Below, piece by piece: positions 11,320-20,015 of a stretch of DNA of 64,000 nucleotides (its first letter is position 1; each line of letters opens with the position of its first letter). The notes beneath the pieces were generated by a model. The model saw nothing but the letters and a program-made list of their open reading frames with translations. It was not told where the DNA came from and made no database searches. The DNA lies in NCBI GenBank assembly GCA_947456955.1, contig CANGTQ010000001.1, forward strand, positions 310,001 to 374,000, given 5' to 3'. The translations under genes and the position numbers were made by a program. The stretch is from Flavobacteriaceae bacterium (lineage in GTDB: Bacteria; Bacteroidota; Bacteroidia; Flavobacteriales; Flavobacteriaceae).

Positions 11320-11739
11320 TTATATTCTAAACCAAGTTTGCGATCTTCCAAAAAGCGAAATTCCAATATATCCCCGAACGATTAATTTATCCTTTCCTTC
11401 TAAGGTCATTTTACAATGATATGATTTACCATTCTTAGGATCGGTTACCTTGCCACCTTCATAAAAATCACCTTTCTTTTTTAAACCTTTGATAATAACT
11501 AATCCTAAAATAGGTTTGTTTTTATCTTCTCCTTCGCACATTTCGCATTTGAAATGTTTTTTTTCTTTCTCAAGAATTTCAATTATTCGACCATAAACTT
11601 TTCCGGCTTTTTCATAAATCTCAACAATACCATTCTCCATACCAGTTTCGTCATCAACAGTTTTCCATTTTCCAAAAATAGTTTGCGAAAAACTAACTTG
11701 AAAAATAAAGAAAACAACAATGGATAAAATTAGTTTCAT
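11320..11739 (-). CDS. DUF2147 domain exported protein
   Basis: This is a 139-residue exported protein. A signal peptide (MKLILSIVVFFIFQVSFSQ) is followed by the DUF2147 pattern: GKWKTVDDETG, then KVYGRIIEI, a paired-Cys CEMCEG segment near residue 78, and a YHCKMTLEGKDKLIVRGYIG C-terminus. DUF2147 proteins are small periplasmic beta-rich proteins of unknown function. Two Cys pairs could form disulfides. The start overlaps the yihY stop by 4 nt (ATGA type), so it is co-translated with the membrane protein upstream. Confidence 0.85.
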   Translation of the reverse strand: MKLILSIVVFFIFQVSFSQTIFGKWKTVDDETGMENGIVEIYEKAGKVYGRIIEILEKEKKHFKCEMCEGEDKNKPILGLVIIKGLKKKGDFYEGGKVTDPKNGKSYHCKMTLEGKDKLIVRGYIGISLFGRSQTWFRI

Positions 11740-12686
11740 GGTATTTTATTATCTAATTCTTTTTGCTTTTCACGTCTGATATGTTGTATCGAAGTATTTA
11801 AATCAAAGCCTAATATGAGAATCATGCAATTAATCCAAATATAAAACATTACTACTAACAATGTGCCTATTGAACCATAAAGTTCATTGTATTTAGAAAA
11901 TTTCACAACCCAAATTCCGAAGAAATAAGAAGAAATGATAATTAAAATAGTCGTAAAAACTGAACCTATTGATATAAATGGTCTATTCTTGTCGTGTTTG
12001 ATTCCAAATTTAAATAATAATGAAGTTGAAAATAATATCATCAGAATGACAAAAACATATCTTCCCATTTCAATCAACGGAATACTATCTGAAAGTACAT
12101 CTTGAATTTTTGTTTTCTGAATAAAAACCTCAAAGATTATAATAGCAGCAACAGTTACTATCAATAGAAATGATAAAATCATCGACAAAGCCAACGCAAC
12201 AAAATATTGCCTGAAAAATTTTCGTTTTAATGTAACATGCATATGATGCGAAGTCTCAAAACCACCAAGAATAGCAGTTATACCATTTGCCATTAAAAAT
12301 ATAGCTATTAAAAATCCTGTTGAAAGTAATCCGCTATGACTGTTATGCAAAATATCGTTTATGATCTTAAAAATAGCATCATATGTTGTTGGCGGAACAC
12401 TTTGTTTTACGAATCCTAAAAAGTCCTCTTGAAATCCTTCAATAGGAATGTAAGGAATAAGGTTTAGTATAAAAAGCATAAATGGGAACAAAGCCATAAA
12501 GAAGCTCCACGCAATTGCGGCTGCACGATATGAAATTGCGCCTTCAAAAATTCCAACAAAATAAAGGTCTAACAAGTCAAATAAAGACAAACCATGAAGC
12601 CAAGGCAATTTTATCTTTTGCAATAAGTAAACGATCTGTTTAATTATTGGAAGTTTTATGAATTTATTTTCTGTTGTTGTCGACAT
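11736..12686 (-). CDS. YihY/BrkB family inner membrane protein
   Basis: This is a 316-residue integral membrane protein of the YihY (formerly RNase BN/BrkB) family. About six hydrophobic spans are visible. The family motif around ISYRAAAIAWSFFMALFPF lies near residues 55-75, and an IPYIPIEGF loop follows. The molecular function of YihY is unsettled; a transport role is suspected and the old RNase BN assignment is wrong. Its ATG overlaps the nadC stop by one base, and its stop overlaps the DUF2147 start, so the three genes are tightly coupled. Confidence 0.9.
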   Translation of the reverse strand: MSTTTENKFIKLPIIKQIVYLLQKIKLPWLHGLSLFDLLDLYFVGIFEGAISYRAAAIAWSFFMALFPFMLFILNLIPYIPIEGFQEDFLGFVKQSVPPTTYDAIFKIINDILHNSHSGLLSTGFLIAIFLMANGITAILGGFETSHHMHVTLKRKFFRQYFVALALSMILSFLLIVTVAAIIIFEVFIQKTKIQDVLSDSIPLIEMGRYVFVILMILFSTSLLFKFGIKHDKNRPFISIGSVFTTILIIISSYFFGIWVVKFSKYNELYGSIGTLLVVMFYIWINCMILILGFDLNTSIQHIRREKQKELDNKIP

Positions 12687-13543
12687 TAAAAGGCTTTTAA
12701 ACTTAAATCCATATTGTAAACCGAATGGGTCAACGCTCCTGAAGAAATATAATCAACACCACATTCTGCGTATTGATGAATAGTTTTTTCATTGATATTT
12801 CCAGATGATTCTGTAAGGCATTTGTCTCCAATTAATTCAACTGCTTTTCGAGTATCATCAAAATTGAAATTATCAATCAGAATTCGGTAGACACCTGTGC
12901 TTTCCAGAATTTCTTTTATTTCGTCAAGGTTTCTTGCTTCCACGATAATCTTTAAATCAAGATTATTTAATTTTAAAAACGCCTTTGTTTTGTTAATAGC
13001 ATTGGTAATTCCTCCGGCAAAATCATTGTGATTGTCTTTCAGCATAACCATATCATACAATGCAAAACGATGATTTTCACCGCCACCAATTTTAACTGCC
13101 CATTTTTCGCAGGCGCGAAATCCTGGTGTAGTCTTTCGGGTATCGAGAATTTTGGTTTTTGTTCCTTCTAAAAGTTTTACGTATTGATTAGTCTTGGTTG
13201 CAATGGCAGACATTCGCTGCATCGAATTCAGCACCAATCGTTCTGCTTTTAAAATTGATTGTGAACTTCCAGAAACATGAAAAACAATATCACCGTGTTT
13301 TACTCTTGTTCCATCCTGAATAAATGTCTCAATCACTAGAGTTGGATCCACATTCTCAAAAATCATTTTGGCAAATGCTACTCCTGCAATTATTCCACTG
13401 TCTTTAACTAAAAGCTTAGCTCTACCTATTGCAGATTCAGGAATAGAAGCCAACGAACTATAATCACCAGGACCAATATCCTCTCGGATGCCGTTTTGTA
13501 TGATTAAATTGAGTTCTTTTTGAAACAGTTCTTCTGAAATCAT
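12686..13543 (-). CDS. nadC: Nicotinate-nucleotide pyrophosphorylase (carboxylating)
   Basis: NadC converts quinolinate and PRPP to nicotinate mononucleotide and CO2 in NAD synthesis. The 285-residue protein has the PRPP and quinolinate-binding Arg-rich segments: LVLNSMQRMSAIAT near 102-115, DTRKTTPGFR near 133-142, and GGGENHR near 153. A VEARNLDE segment lies near 201 and a SSGALTHS motif near the end. It heads the nadC-yihY-DUF2147-priA operon. The upstream gap contains an octamer repeat shared with the pyrD leader. Confidence 0.96.
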   Translation of the reverse strand: MISEELFQKELNLIIQNGIREDIGPGDYSSLASIPESAIGRAKLLVKDSGIIAGVAFAKMIFENVDPTLVIETFIQDGTRVKHGDIVFHVSGSSQSILKAERLVLNSMQRMSAIATKTNQYVKLLEGTKTKILDTRKTTPGFRACEKWAVKIGGGENHRFALYDMVMLKDNHNDFAGGITNAINKTKAFLKLNNLDLKIIVEARNLDEIKEILESTGVYRILIDNFNFDDTRKAVELIGDKCLTESSGNINEKTIHQYAECGVDYISSGALTHSVYNMDLSLKAF

Positions 13544-13576
13544 TTTGAAACTTTTGTTTGGCTAAAGTAGCATATA

Positions 13577-13608
13577 ATTTGAAGATTTGAAAATTTGATG
13601 ATTTGAAG
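13577..13608. repeat. Four tandem copies of an ATTTGAAG-like octamer
   Basis: Four head-to-tail 8-mers (ATTTGAAG, ATTTGAAA, ATTTGATG, ATTTGAAG) fill the gap between nadC and pyrD. A segment of the repeat (ATTTGAAAATTT) recurs in inverted orientation near 13641-13655, so the region can fold into a hairpin ahead of the pyrD -7 box. Confidence 0.8.
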
Positions 13609-13660
13609 ATTGATAATTAATTTTCAAATTGGTACGTCTTTAAATTTTCAAATTAAATTC

Positions 13661-13668
13661 TACCTTTG
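13661..13668 (+). promoter_or_regulatory. -7 box for pyrD
   Basis: TACCTTTG matches the Bacteroidetes -7 consensus and lies 20 nt before the pyrD ATG at 13688, so the leader would be very short. No well-spaced TTG is present at -33; the AT-rich repeat occupies that region. Confidence 0.5.
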
Positions 13669-13687
13669 CAGTACAACATCACTACTC

Positions 13688-14722
13688 ATGTACAAACTAA
13701 TCATTCGTCCCATTTTATTTTGGTTTAACCCAGAAGAAGTTCATTATTTCTCTTTTAGTTTTATCAAATTTATTTGTAAAATTCCTTTTGTTCCCAATAT
13801 TATAAAATCGATATACGAAGTAAAAGACAGCCGTTTGGAACGTGAAGTTTTTGGGTTAAAATTCAAAAACCCAGTTGGATTGGCTGCCGGATTTGATAAA
13901 GATGCTAAATGCTATAAAGAATTATCAAATTTTGGTTTTGGTTTTATCGAAATTGGAACTTTGACTCCAATGCCTCAAGACGGAAATCCTAAAAAACGCT
14001 TGTTTCGATTAAAAAAAAATAACGCCATAATAAATAGAATGGGATTTAATAATGGTGGTGTTGATGCAGCAGTTTTGAGATTGAAAAAAAACAAAGGCGT
14101 TTTGATAGGTGGAAACATTGGTAAAAATAAGCTTACGCCAAATGAAGATGCTATTTCTGATTATCTTATTTGCTTTGATGCCTTATTTGATTATGTTGAT
14201 TATTTTGTAGTTAATGTGAGTTCGCCAAATACTCCTAATCTACGTGAACTTCAAGAAAAAAAACCATTAACAGAACTCTTAACCAAACTCGAATCCCGAA
14301 ACTCGGAACACACAACTAAGAAACCAATACTTTTAAAAATTGCTCCTGATTTGACAAATGAACAATTATTAGATATCATTGATATAGTAAATGAAACAAA
14401 AATTGCTGGCGTAATTGCAACAAACACAACCATTTCAAGAGAAGGATTACAAACTGAAAATAGTCCCGAAGTTTTGGGAGAAACCGGTGGTTTGTCGGGT
14501 AAACCTTTGACCAAAAGGGCAACTGAAGTGATTCGCTTCCTTTCGGAGAAAAGCAACAAAGCCTTTCCAATCATTGGTGTGGGCGGAATTCATTCGGATG
14601 AAGATGCATTAGAAAAACTGGAAGCCGGAGCGAGTTTAGTTCAGCTTTACACTGGATTTATTTATGAAGGTCCAAAATTAGTAACCGAAATCAATAAAAA
14701 AATCCTTGAAAAAACTTTGTAA
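13688..14722 (+). CDS. pyrD: Quinone-dependent dihydroorotate dehydrogenase (class 2)
   Basis: PyrD oxidises dihydroorotate to orotate in pyrimidine synthesis and passes electrons to the quinone pool at the inner membrane. From the ATG at 13688 the protein is 344 residues. That start gives the class 2 N-terminal membrane-associating helix ([19 protein letters not shown]), and the frame upstream is unlike the family. FMN and substrate motifs are [12 protein letters not shown] near 64, [12 protein letters not shown], a [15 protein letters not shown] segment with the catalytic Ser near 180, [16 protein letters not shown] and IGVGGI. HMG-CoA lyase follows 26 nt later. Confidence 0.95.
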   Translation: MYKLIIRPILFWFNPEEVHYFSFSFIKFICKIPFVPNIIKSIYEVKDSRLEREVFGLKFKNPVGLAAGFDKDAKCYKELSNFGFGFIEIGTLTPMPQDGNPKKRLFRLKKNNAIINRMGFNNGGVDAAVLRLKKNKGVLIGGNIGKNKLTPNEDAISDYLICFDALFDYVDYFVVNVSSPNTPNLRELQEKKPLTELLTKLESRNSEHTTKKPILLKIAPDLTNEQLLDIIDIVNETKIAGVIATNTTISREGLQTENSPEVLGETGGLSGKPLTKRATEVIRFLSEKSNKAFPIIGVGGIHSDEDALEKLEAGASLVQLYTGFIYEGPKLVTEINKKILEKTL

Positions 14723-14748
14723 CTTAGCCACTTTGCAACTCTGAAGCT

Positions 14749-15612
14749 TTGAAAGAAATCAAAATCATAGAATGTCCTCGCGATGCCATGCAAGGTATCA
14801 AAGACTTTATTCCAACACAAAATAAGGTTGATTATATTCAGTCGCTGCTACGTGTTGGGTTTGACACAATTGATTTTGGAAGTTTTGTTTCGCCAAAAGC
14901 GATTCCACAAATGCAGGACACAGCCGAAGTTTTAGCTCAATTGGATTTATCGGAAACGCAAAGTAAACTGCTAGCCATTATTGCCAATACACAAGGGGCA
15001 AAAATTGCTTCAACGCATAAAGAAATACAATACTTAGGTTTTCCGTTTTCTATTTCCGAAAACTTTCAAATGCGAAACACACACAAAACTATTGCGGAAA
15101 GTTTGCTAACGCTTCAGGAGATTTTGGACATCGCCTGTGCCTCGAATAAAGAAGTGGTTGCTTATCTTTCTATGGGTTTCGGTAATCCGTATGGCGATCC
15201 CTGGAATGTTGAAATTGTAGGCGAATGGACAGAAAGACTCGCAAATATGGGTGTTAAAATCCTTTCGCTTTCGGATACTGTAGGAAGTTCTACTCCCGAT
15301 GTGATTTCTTATTTATTTTCGAATTTGATTCCAAAATACCCAAATATCGAATTTGGTGCTCATTTGCATACTACTCCAGACAAATGGCATGAAAAAGTAG
15401 ATGCTGCTTATAAAGCTGGCTGCGTTCGTTTTGATGGGGCCATTCAGGGTTTTGGAGGTTGCCCAATGGCTAAAGATGATTTAACCGGTAATATGCCGAC
15501 AGAGAAGCTACTATCCTATTTCACTGTGCAAAAAGCGAATACCAATACAAGTCCGATGAGTTTTGAAAGTGCTTATAACGAAGCCAAAAAGATTTTTACG
15601 GTATTTCATTAA
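14749..15612 (+). CDS. Hydroxymethylglutaryl-CoA lyase
   Basis: This enzyme cleaves HMG-CoA to acetyl-CoA and acetoacetate, the last step of leucine breakdown. The 287-residue protein starts at a TTG codon; no ATG fits the family N-terminus (IKIIECPRDAMQG). Visible motifs are the DRE-TIM-type opening CPRDAMQ, FDTIDFGSFVSPKAIPQM near 36-53, a SLSDTVG motif near 175, a GAHLHT metal-binding segment near 200, and the GFGGCPMAKD loop with the catalytic Cys near 235. The gap to pyrD holds another low-complexity stretch. The family call is firm. Confidence 0.93.
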   Translation: MKEIKIIECPRDAMQGIKDFIPTQNKVDYIQSLLRVGFDTIDFGSFVSPKAIPQMQDTAEVLAQLDLSETQSKLLAIIANTQGAKIASTHKEIQYLGFPFSISENFQMRNTHKTIAESLLTLQEILDIACASNKEVVAYLSMGFGNPYGDPWNVEIVGEWTERLANMGVKILSLSDTVGSSTPDVISYLFSNLIPKYPNIEFGAHLHTTPDKWHEKVDAAYKAGCVRFDGAIQGFGGCPMAKDDLTGNMPTEKLLSYFTVQKANTNTSPMSFESAYNEAKKIFTVFH

Positions 15613-15614
15613 AA

Positions 15615-15700
15615 GGTTGAGATCTGAGGTTGAGGTTGAGATTGAGGTTGAGGCTGAGATCGAGGTTGAGACTGATACTGAGATTAAGATTGAGACATGA
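15615..15700. repeat. Degenerate hexamer tandem repeat (GAGGTT-like)
   Basis: About fourteen copies of a 6-nt unit (GAGGTT, GAGATT, GAGACT, GAGGCT) run between the convergent HMG-CoA lyase and P-type ATPase genes. It is strand-biased: purines and T on plus, and almost no C apart from ACT and GCT variants. It encodes nothing credible. Confidence 0.85.
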
Positions 15701-15709
15701 GACTGAATA

Positions 15710-18205
15710 CTACATCTTCCTCTTAAACAGCTTATAAATTTCAATCCACATTACGGATACAAATCCAACTAAAACACTTAAGCCTATTTGAGCTTTATCT
15801 ACTTTTTCAAACAAGAAGAAGTTTGAAAAAACCGGAACAAACAATAAGATTGATGTAATTGCGATTGTGATTCCGATAATCATTAAAACCAAATTATTTT
15901 TATAACGAATAGTAGTGAAAACAGAATAATAGAAGGAGCGGTTTTCTAGGGTCAAAAAGATATTTGACATTATTAATGTTAAAAAAACTGTAGTTCTAGT
16001 ATATTTTTCAGTAAAACCTTCATCAACACAATAGTTATATACAAACAGCAACCCCAAAGTAATAACCAATCCCTGAATAATACTGATGGTTATCTCTTTC
16101 AAATTAAAAAAAGTAGTTGTTAATGGTCTCGGTTTTTGGAGCATTAAATTACCTTCCATCGGTTCATTTTCATAAATAACGGAGCAAGTCGGCCCCATAA
16201 TTATTTCTAAAAAGATAATGTGAACTGGTGTAAATATGTTGGGATATAGCCATCCTAATGCTAAAGGAATAAACACTATAAGTATTATTGGAATATGAAT
16301 AGAAATGATATACTGAATAGCTTTTTTAAGATTGACATAAATCCTTCTACCCATAGCAATCGCATCTGTCATTTTACTGAAATCATCATCAATTAAAATA
16401 AGGTTAGCCGCTTGTTTAGCAATTTCGGTTCCTTTTTTACCCATAGCAATTCCGATGTGCGCCGATTTTAAAGCAGGGCCGTCATTTACTCCATCTCCGG
16501 TCATAGCTACAATTTGATTGTTCGCTTTTAATGCCTGAATTATTTTTAGTTTGGCTTCGGGAAACATTCTGGTAAATAGGGTTGTTTCCATAACTTTTAC
16601 TTTTAAAGTTTCCGAATTCATTTCCATCAGTTCATCTCCATTAAGCACTTTGTCGGCATCTTTAAAGCCTATTTGACGTGCAATCGTAGAAGTTGTAGCA
16701 GCATTATCCCCTGTAACAATTTTAATTTGAATACCTGCTTTATAAAAGGTTTCAAAAACTTCCTGAATATTCGCTTTTGGAGGATCATAAAAAGCTACTA
16801 GACCTTTAAAGCTGAATTTTAATTCCTGTTGCGTTTTTGGAAAATCAGTTCCCGGAAAAACAGCTATACCAATCCCTAAAACCCTATATCCCTTTTTTGC
16901 CATAGCTTCCATAGCAATTAATGCCCGATTTTTTTCTTTATTCGATAAGGAGCTGACTTCAATTAATGCTTCGGGAGCCCCTTTAGCAGCGATAATTCTT
17001 TTTCCTTTGCTGTCTTCAAAAACATGTGTCATCATTGGTGGTTTTCCACCTAATGGATATTCGTGTATCAATTTATAATTAGGCCTCTCATCAACCGATT
17101 CCAATTTGGCGTACGCTTCATGAATTGCAATTTCCATAGCATCAAACGGAATGGGTTCACTTGACCACATGGCAAAACTTAAAATTTCTTCCGCTTCTGA
17201 ATTTAGTTTTTTATCAGAGTCAATTACAGTATTGGAATCAAAAACATAGAGTTGTGACAAACTCATTTTATTTTCTGTAATCGTTCCCGTTTTATCAGTA
17301 CAAATAACAGTTGCACTGCCTAATGTTTCGACCGTTTTGGTTTGCTTAGTGATTATGCCTATCTTCATCAAACGCCAAGCTCCTAATGCCATGAATGTGG
17401 TGAAAGCAACCGGAATCTCTTCTGGAATTACACTCATTGCAATAGTAAGAGCCTTTAGTAAACTATCAAAAACTACTTTCGAATGATAATAATTTAGTGC
17501 CCAAACAATTCCAAAAATAACCAAACCAATGATTGACATTTTCTTTACAAAATTGGTAATCTGAAGCTGTAACGGCGTTTTTTCTTCTTCTATGGATTCC
17601 AAACTTTTTCCAATTTTACCTAAACTAGTTTGATTGCCAATAGCAGTAACTTCACAAATTGCAAGACCTGTAGCAACAATAGTTCCCTGAAACACTTTAT
17701 TAATTTCAGACAATTCGTTTTTAAAAACAGAAAGCGATTCACCGGTCAAAATAGCTTCATTGACTGAAAAATCGTTGGATTGAATTATGACGGCATCCGC
17801 AGGAATAAAGGTACCTTCTTGCACTTGAATACAATCACCTACTACAATTTCTTCACTCGGAATTTCAATAATTTCGCCGTTTCTAATGACTTTACTTTTG
17901 GGTTTCGATAATTTTTTTAAAGCATCTATGGCATTTCTGCTCCTGGCCTCCTGAAATAATGAAATTGTGGCAACCAACAATATGGCTATGGTCATAAAAA
18001 TACCATCACCATAATCTCCCGTAATATAATAGATACTGGCAGCGACAAACAAAAGCAGAAACATGGGCTCTTTTACTATTTCTATTATTGAAATAAGTAA
18101 ATGATTTTTCTGTTGATGTTCTAAAGAATTGAAACCCCACTTCTTCCTTGAGGCAACAACTTCATCGTTTGAAAGTCCCTTAATAAGCTTACTATTTTCT
18201 GTCAT
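15710..18205 (-). CDS. Cation-transporting P-type ATPase (Ca2+-ATPase type, P2)
   Basis: This is an 831-residue membrane ATPase that pumps cations, most likely Ca2+. It has the actuator motif LTGESLSV near residue 155, a PEEIPVAF segment in the fourth membrane helix near 265, the phosphorylation motif CTDKTGT with Asp near 303, KGAPE in the nucleotide-binding domain, TGDNAAT, and MTGDGVNDGPALK. The C-terminal cation ATPase domain adds about four more helices. PEEIP in place of the animal PEGLP is usual in bacterial members. The gene stands alone, convergent with HMG-CoA lyase. Ion specificity cannot be proven from sequence. Confidence 0.9.
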   Translation of the reverse strand: MTENSKLIKGLSNDEVVASRKKWGFNSLEHQQKNHLLISIIEIVKEPMFLLLFVAASIYYITGDYGDGIFMTIAILLVATISLFQEARSRNAIDALKKLSKPKSKVIRNGEIIEIPSEEIVVGDCIQVQEGTFIPADAVIIQSNDFSVNEAILTGESLSVFKNELSEINKVFQGTIVATGLAICEVTAIGNQTSLGKIGKSLESIEEEKTPLQLQITNFVKKMSIIGLVIFGIVWALNYYHSKVVFDSLLKALTIAMSVIPEEIPVAFTTFMALGAWRLMKIGIITKQTKTVETLGSATVICTDKTGTITENKMSLSQLYVFDSNTVIDSDKKLNSEAEEILSFAMWSSEPIPFDAMEIAIHEAYAKLESVDERPNYKLIHEYPLGGKPPMMTHVFEDSKGKRIIAAKGAPEALIEVSSLSNKEKNRALIAMEAMAKKGYRVLGIGIAVFPGTDFPKTQQELKFSFKGLVAFYDPPKANIQEVFETFYKAGIQIKIVTGDNAATTSTIARQIGFKDADKVLNGDELMEMNSETLKVKVMETTLFTRMFPEAKLKIIQALKANNQIVAMTGDGVNDGPALKSAHIGIAMGKKGTEIAKQAANLILIDDDFSKMTDAIAMGRRIYVNLKKAIQYIISIHIPIILIVFIPLALGWLYPNIFTPVHIIFLEIIMGPTCSVIYENEPMEGNLMLQKPRPLTTTFFNLKEITISIIQGLVITLGLLFVYNYCVDEGFTEKYTRTTVFLTLIMSNIFLTLENRSFYYSVFTTIRYKNNLVLMIIGITIAITSILLFVPVFSNFFLFEKVDKAQIGLSVLVGFVSVMWIEIYKLFKRKM

Positions 18206-18280
18206 TAAGATGAATTGAGTTATTGCTACTAATTTAGTTATTTAAGATGAATTTAAGGGACATATTTACATAAAGATTAT

Positions 18281-18288
18281 TATATTTG
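18281..18288 (+). promoter_or_regulatory. -7 box for guaB
   Basis: TATATTTG is a perfect Bacteroidetes -7 box, 53 nt ahead of the guaB ATG. It implies a leader of roughly 45 nt. No specific operator was recognised. Confidence 0.55.
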
Positions 18289-18341
18289 CATGCAATTTAA
18301 CTACAACTCTGAACCTAGTTCAGCATAAACTACAAATTGCA

Positions 18342-19814
18342 ATGAAAGCACACACAATTAAAATCGTTGGAGAAGGTCTTACTTACGATGATGTACTTCT
18401 TATCCCGAACTATTCCGAAGTTTTACCCCGCGAAGTAAGTATTCAATCAAAGTTTTCAAAAAATATTACTTTGAATGTTCCTATTGTTTCGGCTGCGATG
18501 GATACCGTTACAGAAAGTGCTATGGCGATTGCTATGGCGCAGGAAGGTGGTATTGGAGTCTTACACAAAAACATGACAATCGAACAACAGGCAGCCAAAG
18601 TCAGAAAAGTAAAACGGGCTGAAGCCGGAATGATTATCGATCCGGTAACTTTACCTTTAACTGCAACTGTAGGAGATGCTAAAATGGCGATGAAAGAATT
18701 TGGTATTGGTGGCATTCCTGTCGTTGATGAAAATGGTATTCTTAAAGGAATCGCAACTAATAGAGATTTACGTTTCGAAAAAATAAATTCCCGTTCCATA
18801 TTAGAAGTTATGACTTCTGAAAACCTGGTAACTGCTGCTGAAGGAACAACTCTAGAAGAAGCCGAAGTAATTCTGCAGAAAAATAAAATTGAAAAACTTC
18901 CGGTAGTCGATGATAATTTTAAACTTATCGGATTAATAACTTTTAGAGATATAACAAAACTAACTCAAAAACCAATTGCGAATAAAGACAAGTTTGGTCG
19001 TTTACGAGTTGCGGCTGCTTTAGGCGTAACCGCTGATGTAATTGAAAGAGCCTCAGCATTAGTAAATGCTGGAGTTGATGCTGTAATTATTGATACTGCT
19101 CACGGACATACACAAGGTGTTGTCTCAGTATTAAAAGAAGTTAAAGCTAAATTTCCTAATCTGGATGTTGTTGTGGGTAATATTGCTACTCCGGAAGCAG
19201 CGCTCTATTTAGCTCAAAATGGAGCCGATGCGGTGAAAGTCGGAATTGGTCCGGGTTCTATTTGCACAACGCGAGTAGTTGCCGGAGTTGGATTTCCTCA
19301 ATTCTCAGCTGTATTAGAAGTGGCAGCTGCATTAAGAGGAACGGGAGTGCCTGTTATAGCTGATGGTGGAATAAGATATACAGGAGATATTCCAAAAGCA
19401 ATAGCTGCCGGTGCAGATTGTGTTATGTTGGGTTCGCTTTTAGCAGGAACTAAAGAAAGTCCAGGAGAAACTATAATATTCGAAGGAAGAAAATTCAAAT
19501 CCTATCGTGGAATGGGCTCTATAGAAGCAATGGAAGACGGCTCAAAAGATCGCTATTTCCAAGATGTGGAAGACGATATTAAAAAGTTGGTTCCCGAAGG
19601 AATTGTAGGCCGCGTACCCTATAAAGGGGAATTAAACGAAAGCATGCAGCAATTCGTAGGTGGACTTCGTGCCGGAATGGGATACTGCGGTGCGAAAGAC
19701 ATTTCAACACTACAAGAAACAGGACGATTTGTTCGTATTACACAAAGTGGCATTGGCGAGAGTCATCCTCATAATGTAACCATTACTAAAGAAGCGCCTA
19801 ATTATTCGAGATAA
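18342..19814 (+). CDS. guaB: IMP dehydrogenase
   Basis: GuaB oxidises IMP to XMP, the rate-limiting step of guanine nucleotide synthesis. The 490-residue protein has the TIM barrel interrupted by a two-CBS Bateman module (about 95-208), which usually senses purine nucleotides. The catalytic Cys308 lies in the GPGSICTT loop. An [10 protein letters not shown] motif and the flap segment with YRGMGS follow. A C-terminal K-type monovalent cation site is implied by the conserved tail (ITKEAPNYS). purB, for the other purine branch, lies 1.6 kb downstream but is not in an operon with it. Confidence 0.97.
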   Translation: MKAHTIKIVGEGLTYDDVLLIPNYSEVLPREVSIQSKFSKNITLNVPIVSAAMDTVTESAMAIAMAQEGGIGVLHKNMTIEQQAAKVRKVKRAEAGMIIDPVTLPLTATVGDAKMAMKEFGIGGIPVVDENGILKGIATNRDLRFEKINSRSILEVMTSENLVTAAEGTTLEEAEVILQKNKIEKLPVVDDNFKLIGLITFRDITKLTQKPIANKDKFGRLRVAAALGVTADVIERASALVNAGVDAVIIDTAHGHTQGVVSVLKEVKAKFPNLDVVVGNIATPEAALYLAQNGADAVKVGIGPGSICTTRVVAGVGFPQFSAVLEVAAALRGTGVPVIADGGIRYTGDIPKAIAAGADCVMLGSLLAGTKESPGETIIFEGRKFKSYRGMGSIEAMEDGSKDRYFQDVEDDIKKLVPEGIVGRVPYKGELNESMQQFVGGLRAGMGYCGAKDISTLQETGRFVRITQSGIGESHPHNVTITKEAPNYSR

Positions 19815-19904
19815 ATTAAGGAATAAGAGCATAAGTTAAATCTTGACCTTTTTCTAATCAATCATTCTTAATAAATTATCAATAAAAACATTATTAGACA
19901 CAAC

Positions 19905-19976
19905 ACCCCTAAATAAAAAAGGGTTAAAATTCATTTTATGACAATAATTTGTATTTGAAATGTTTTTTTTAGGGGT
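19905..19976. promoter_or_regulatory. Inverted repeat ACCCCTAAA/TTTAGGGGT upstream of amt
   Basis: Two 9-nt arms (19905-19913 and 19968-19976) are perfect reverse complements with 54 nt between them. The right arm ends 16 nt before the amt -7 box, so it occupies the -33 position. GC-rich hexamers are rare in this gap. This looks like a pair of half-sites for a regulator of ammonium uptake, or a looped operator. Confidence 0.5.
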
Positions 19977-19992
19977 ATTTATAATAATATAA

Positions 19993-20000
19993 TATTTTTG
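19993..20000 (+). promoter_or_regulatory. -7 box for amt
   Basis: TATTTTTG fits TAnnTTTG and lies 15 nt before the amt ATG at 20016, leaving an unusually short leader. The -33 region holds TTTAGGGGT instead of a TTG, which would suit an activator-dependent promoter. Confidence 0.45.
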
Positions 20001-20015
20001 TAAAAAAATATTATT

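Noticed and set aside
15511..15744. 77-codon minus-strand frame across the hexamer repeat
   Set aside because: Its Ser/Thr/Ile repeats merely translate the GAGGTT repeat. There is no sensible start or family, and it overlaps two real genes.
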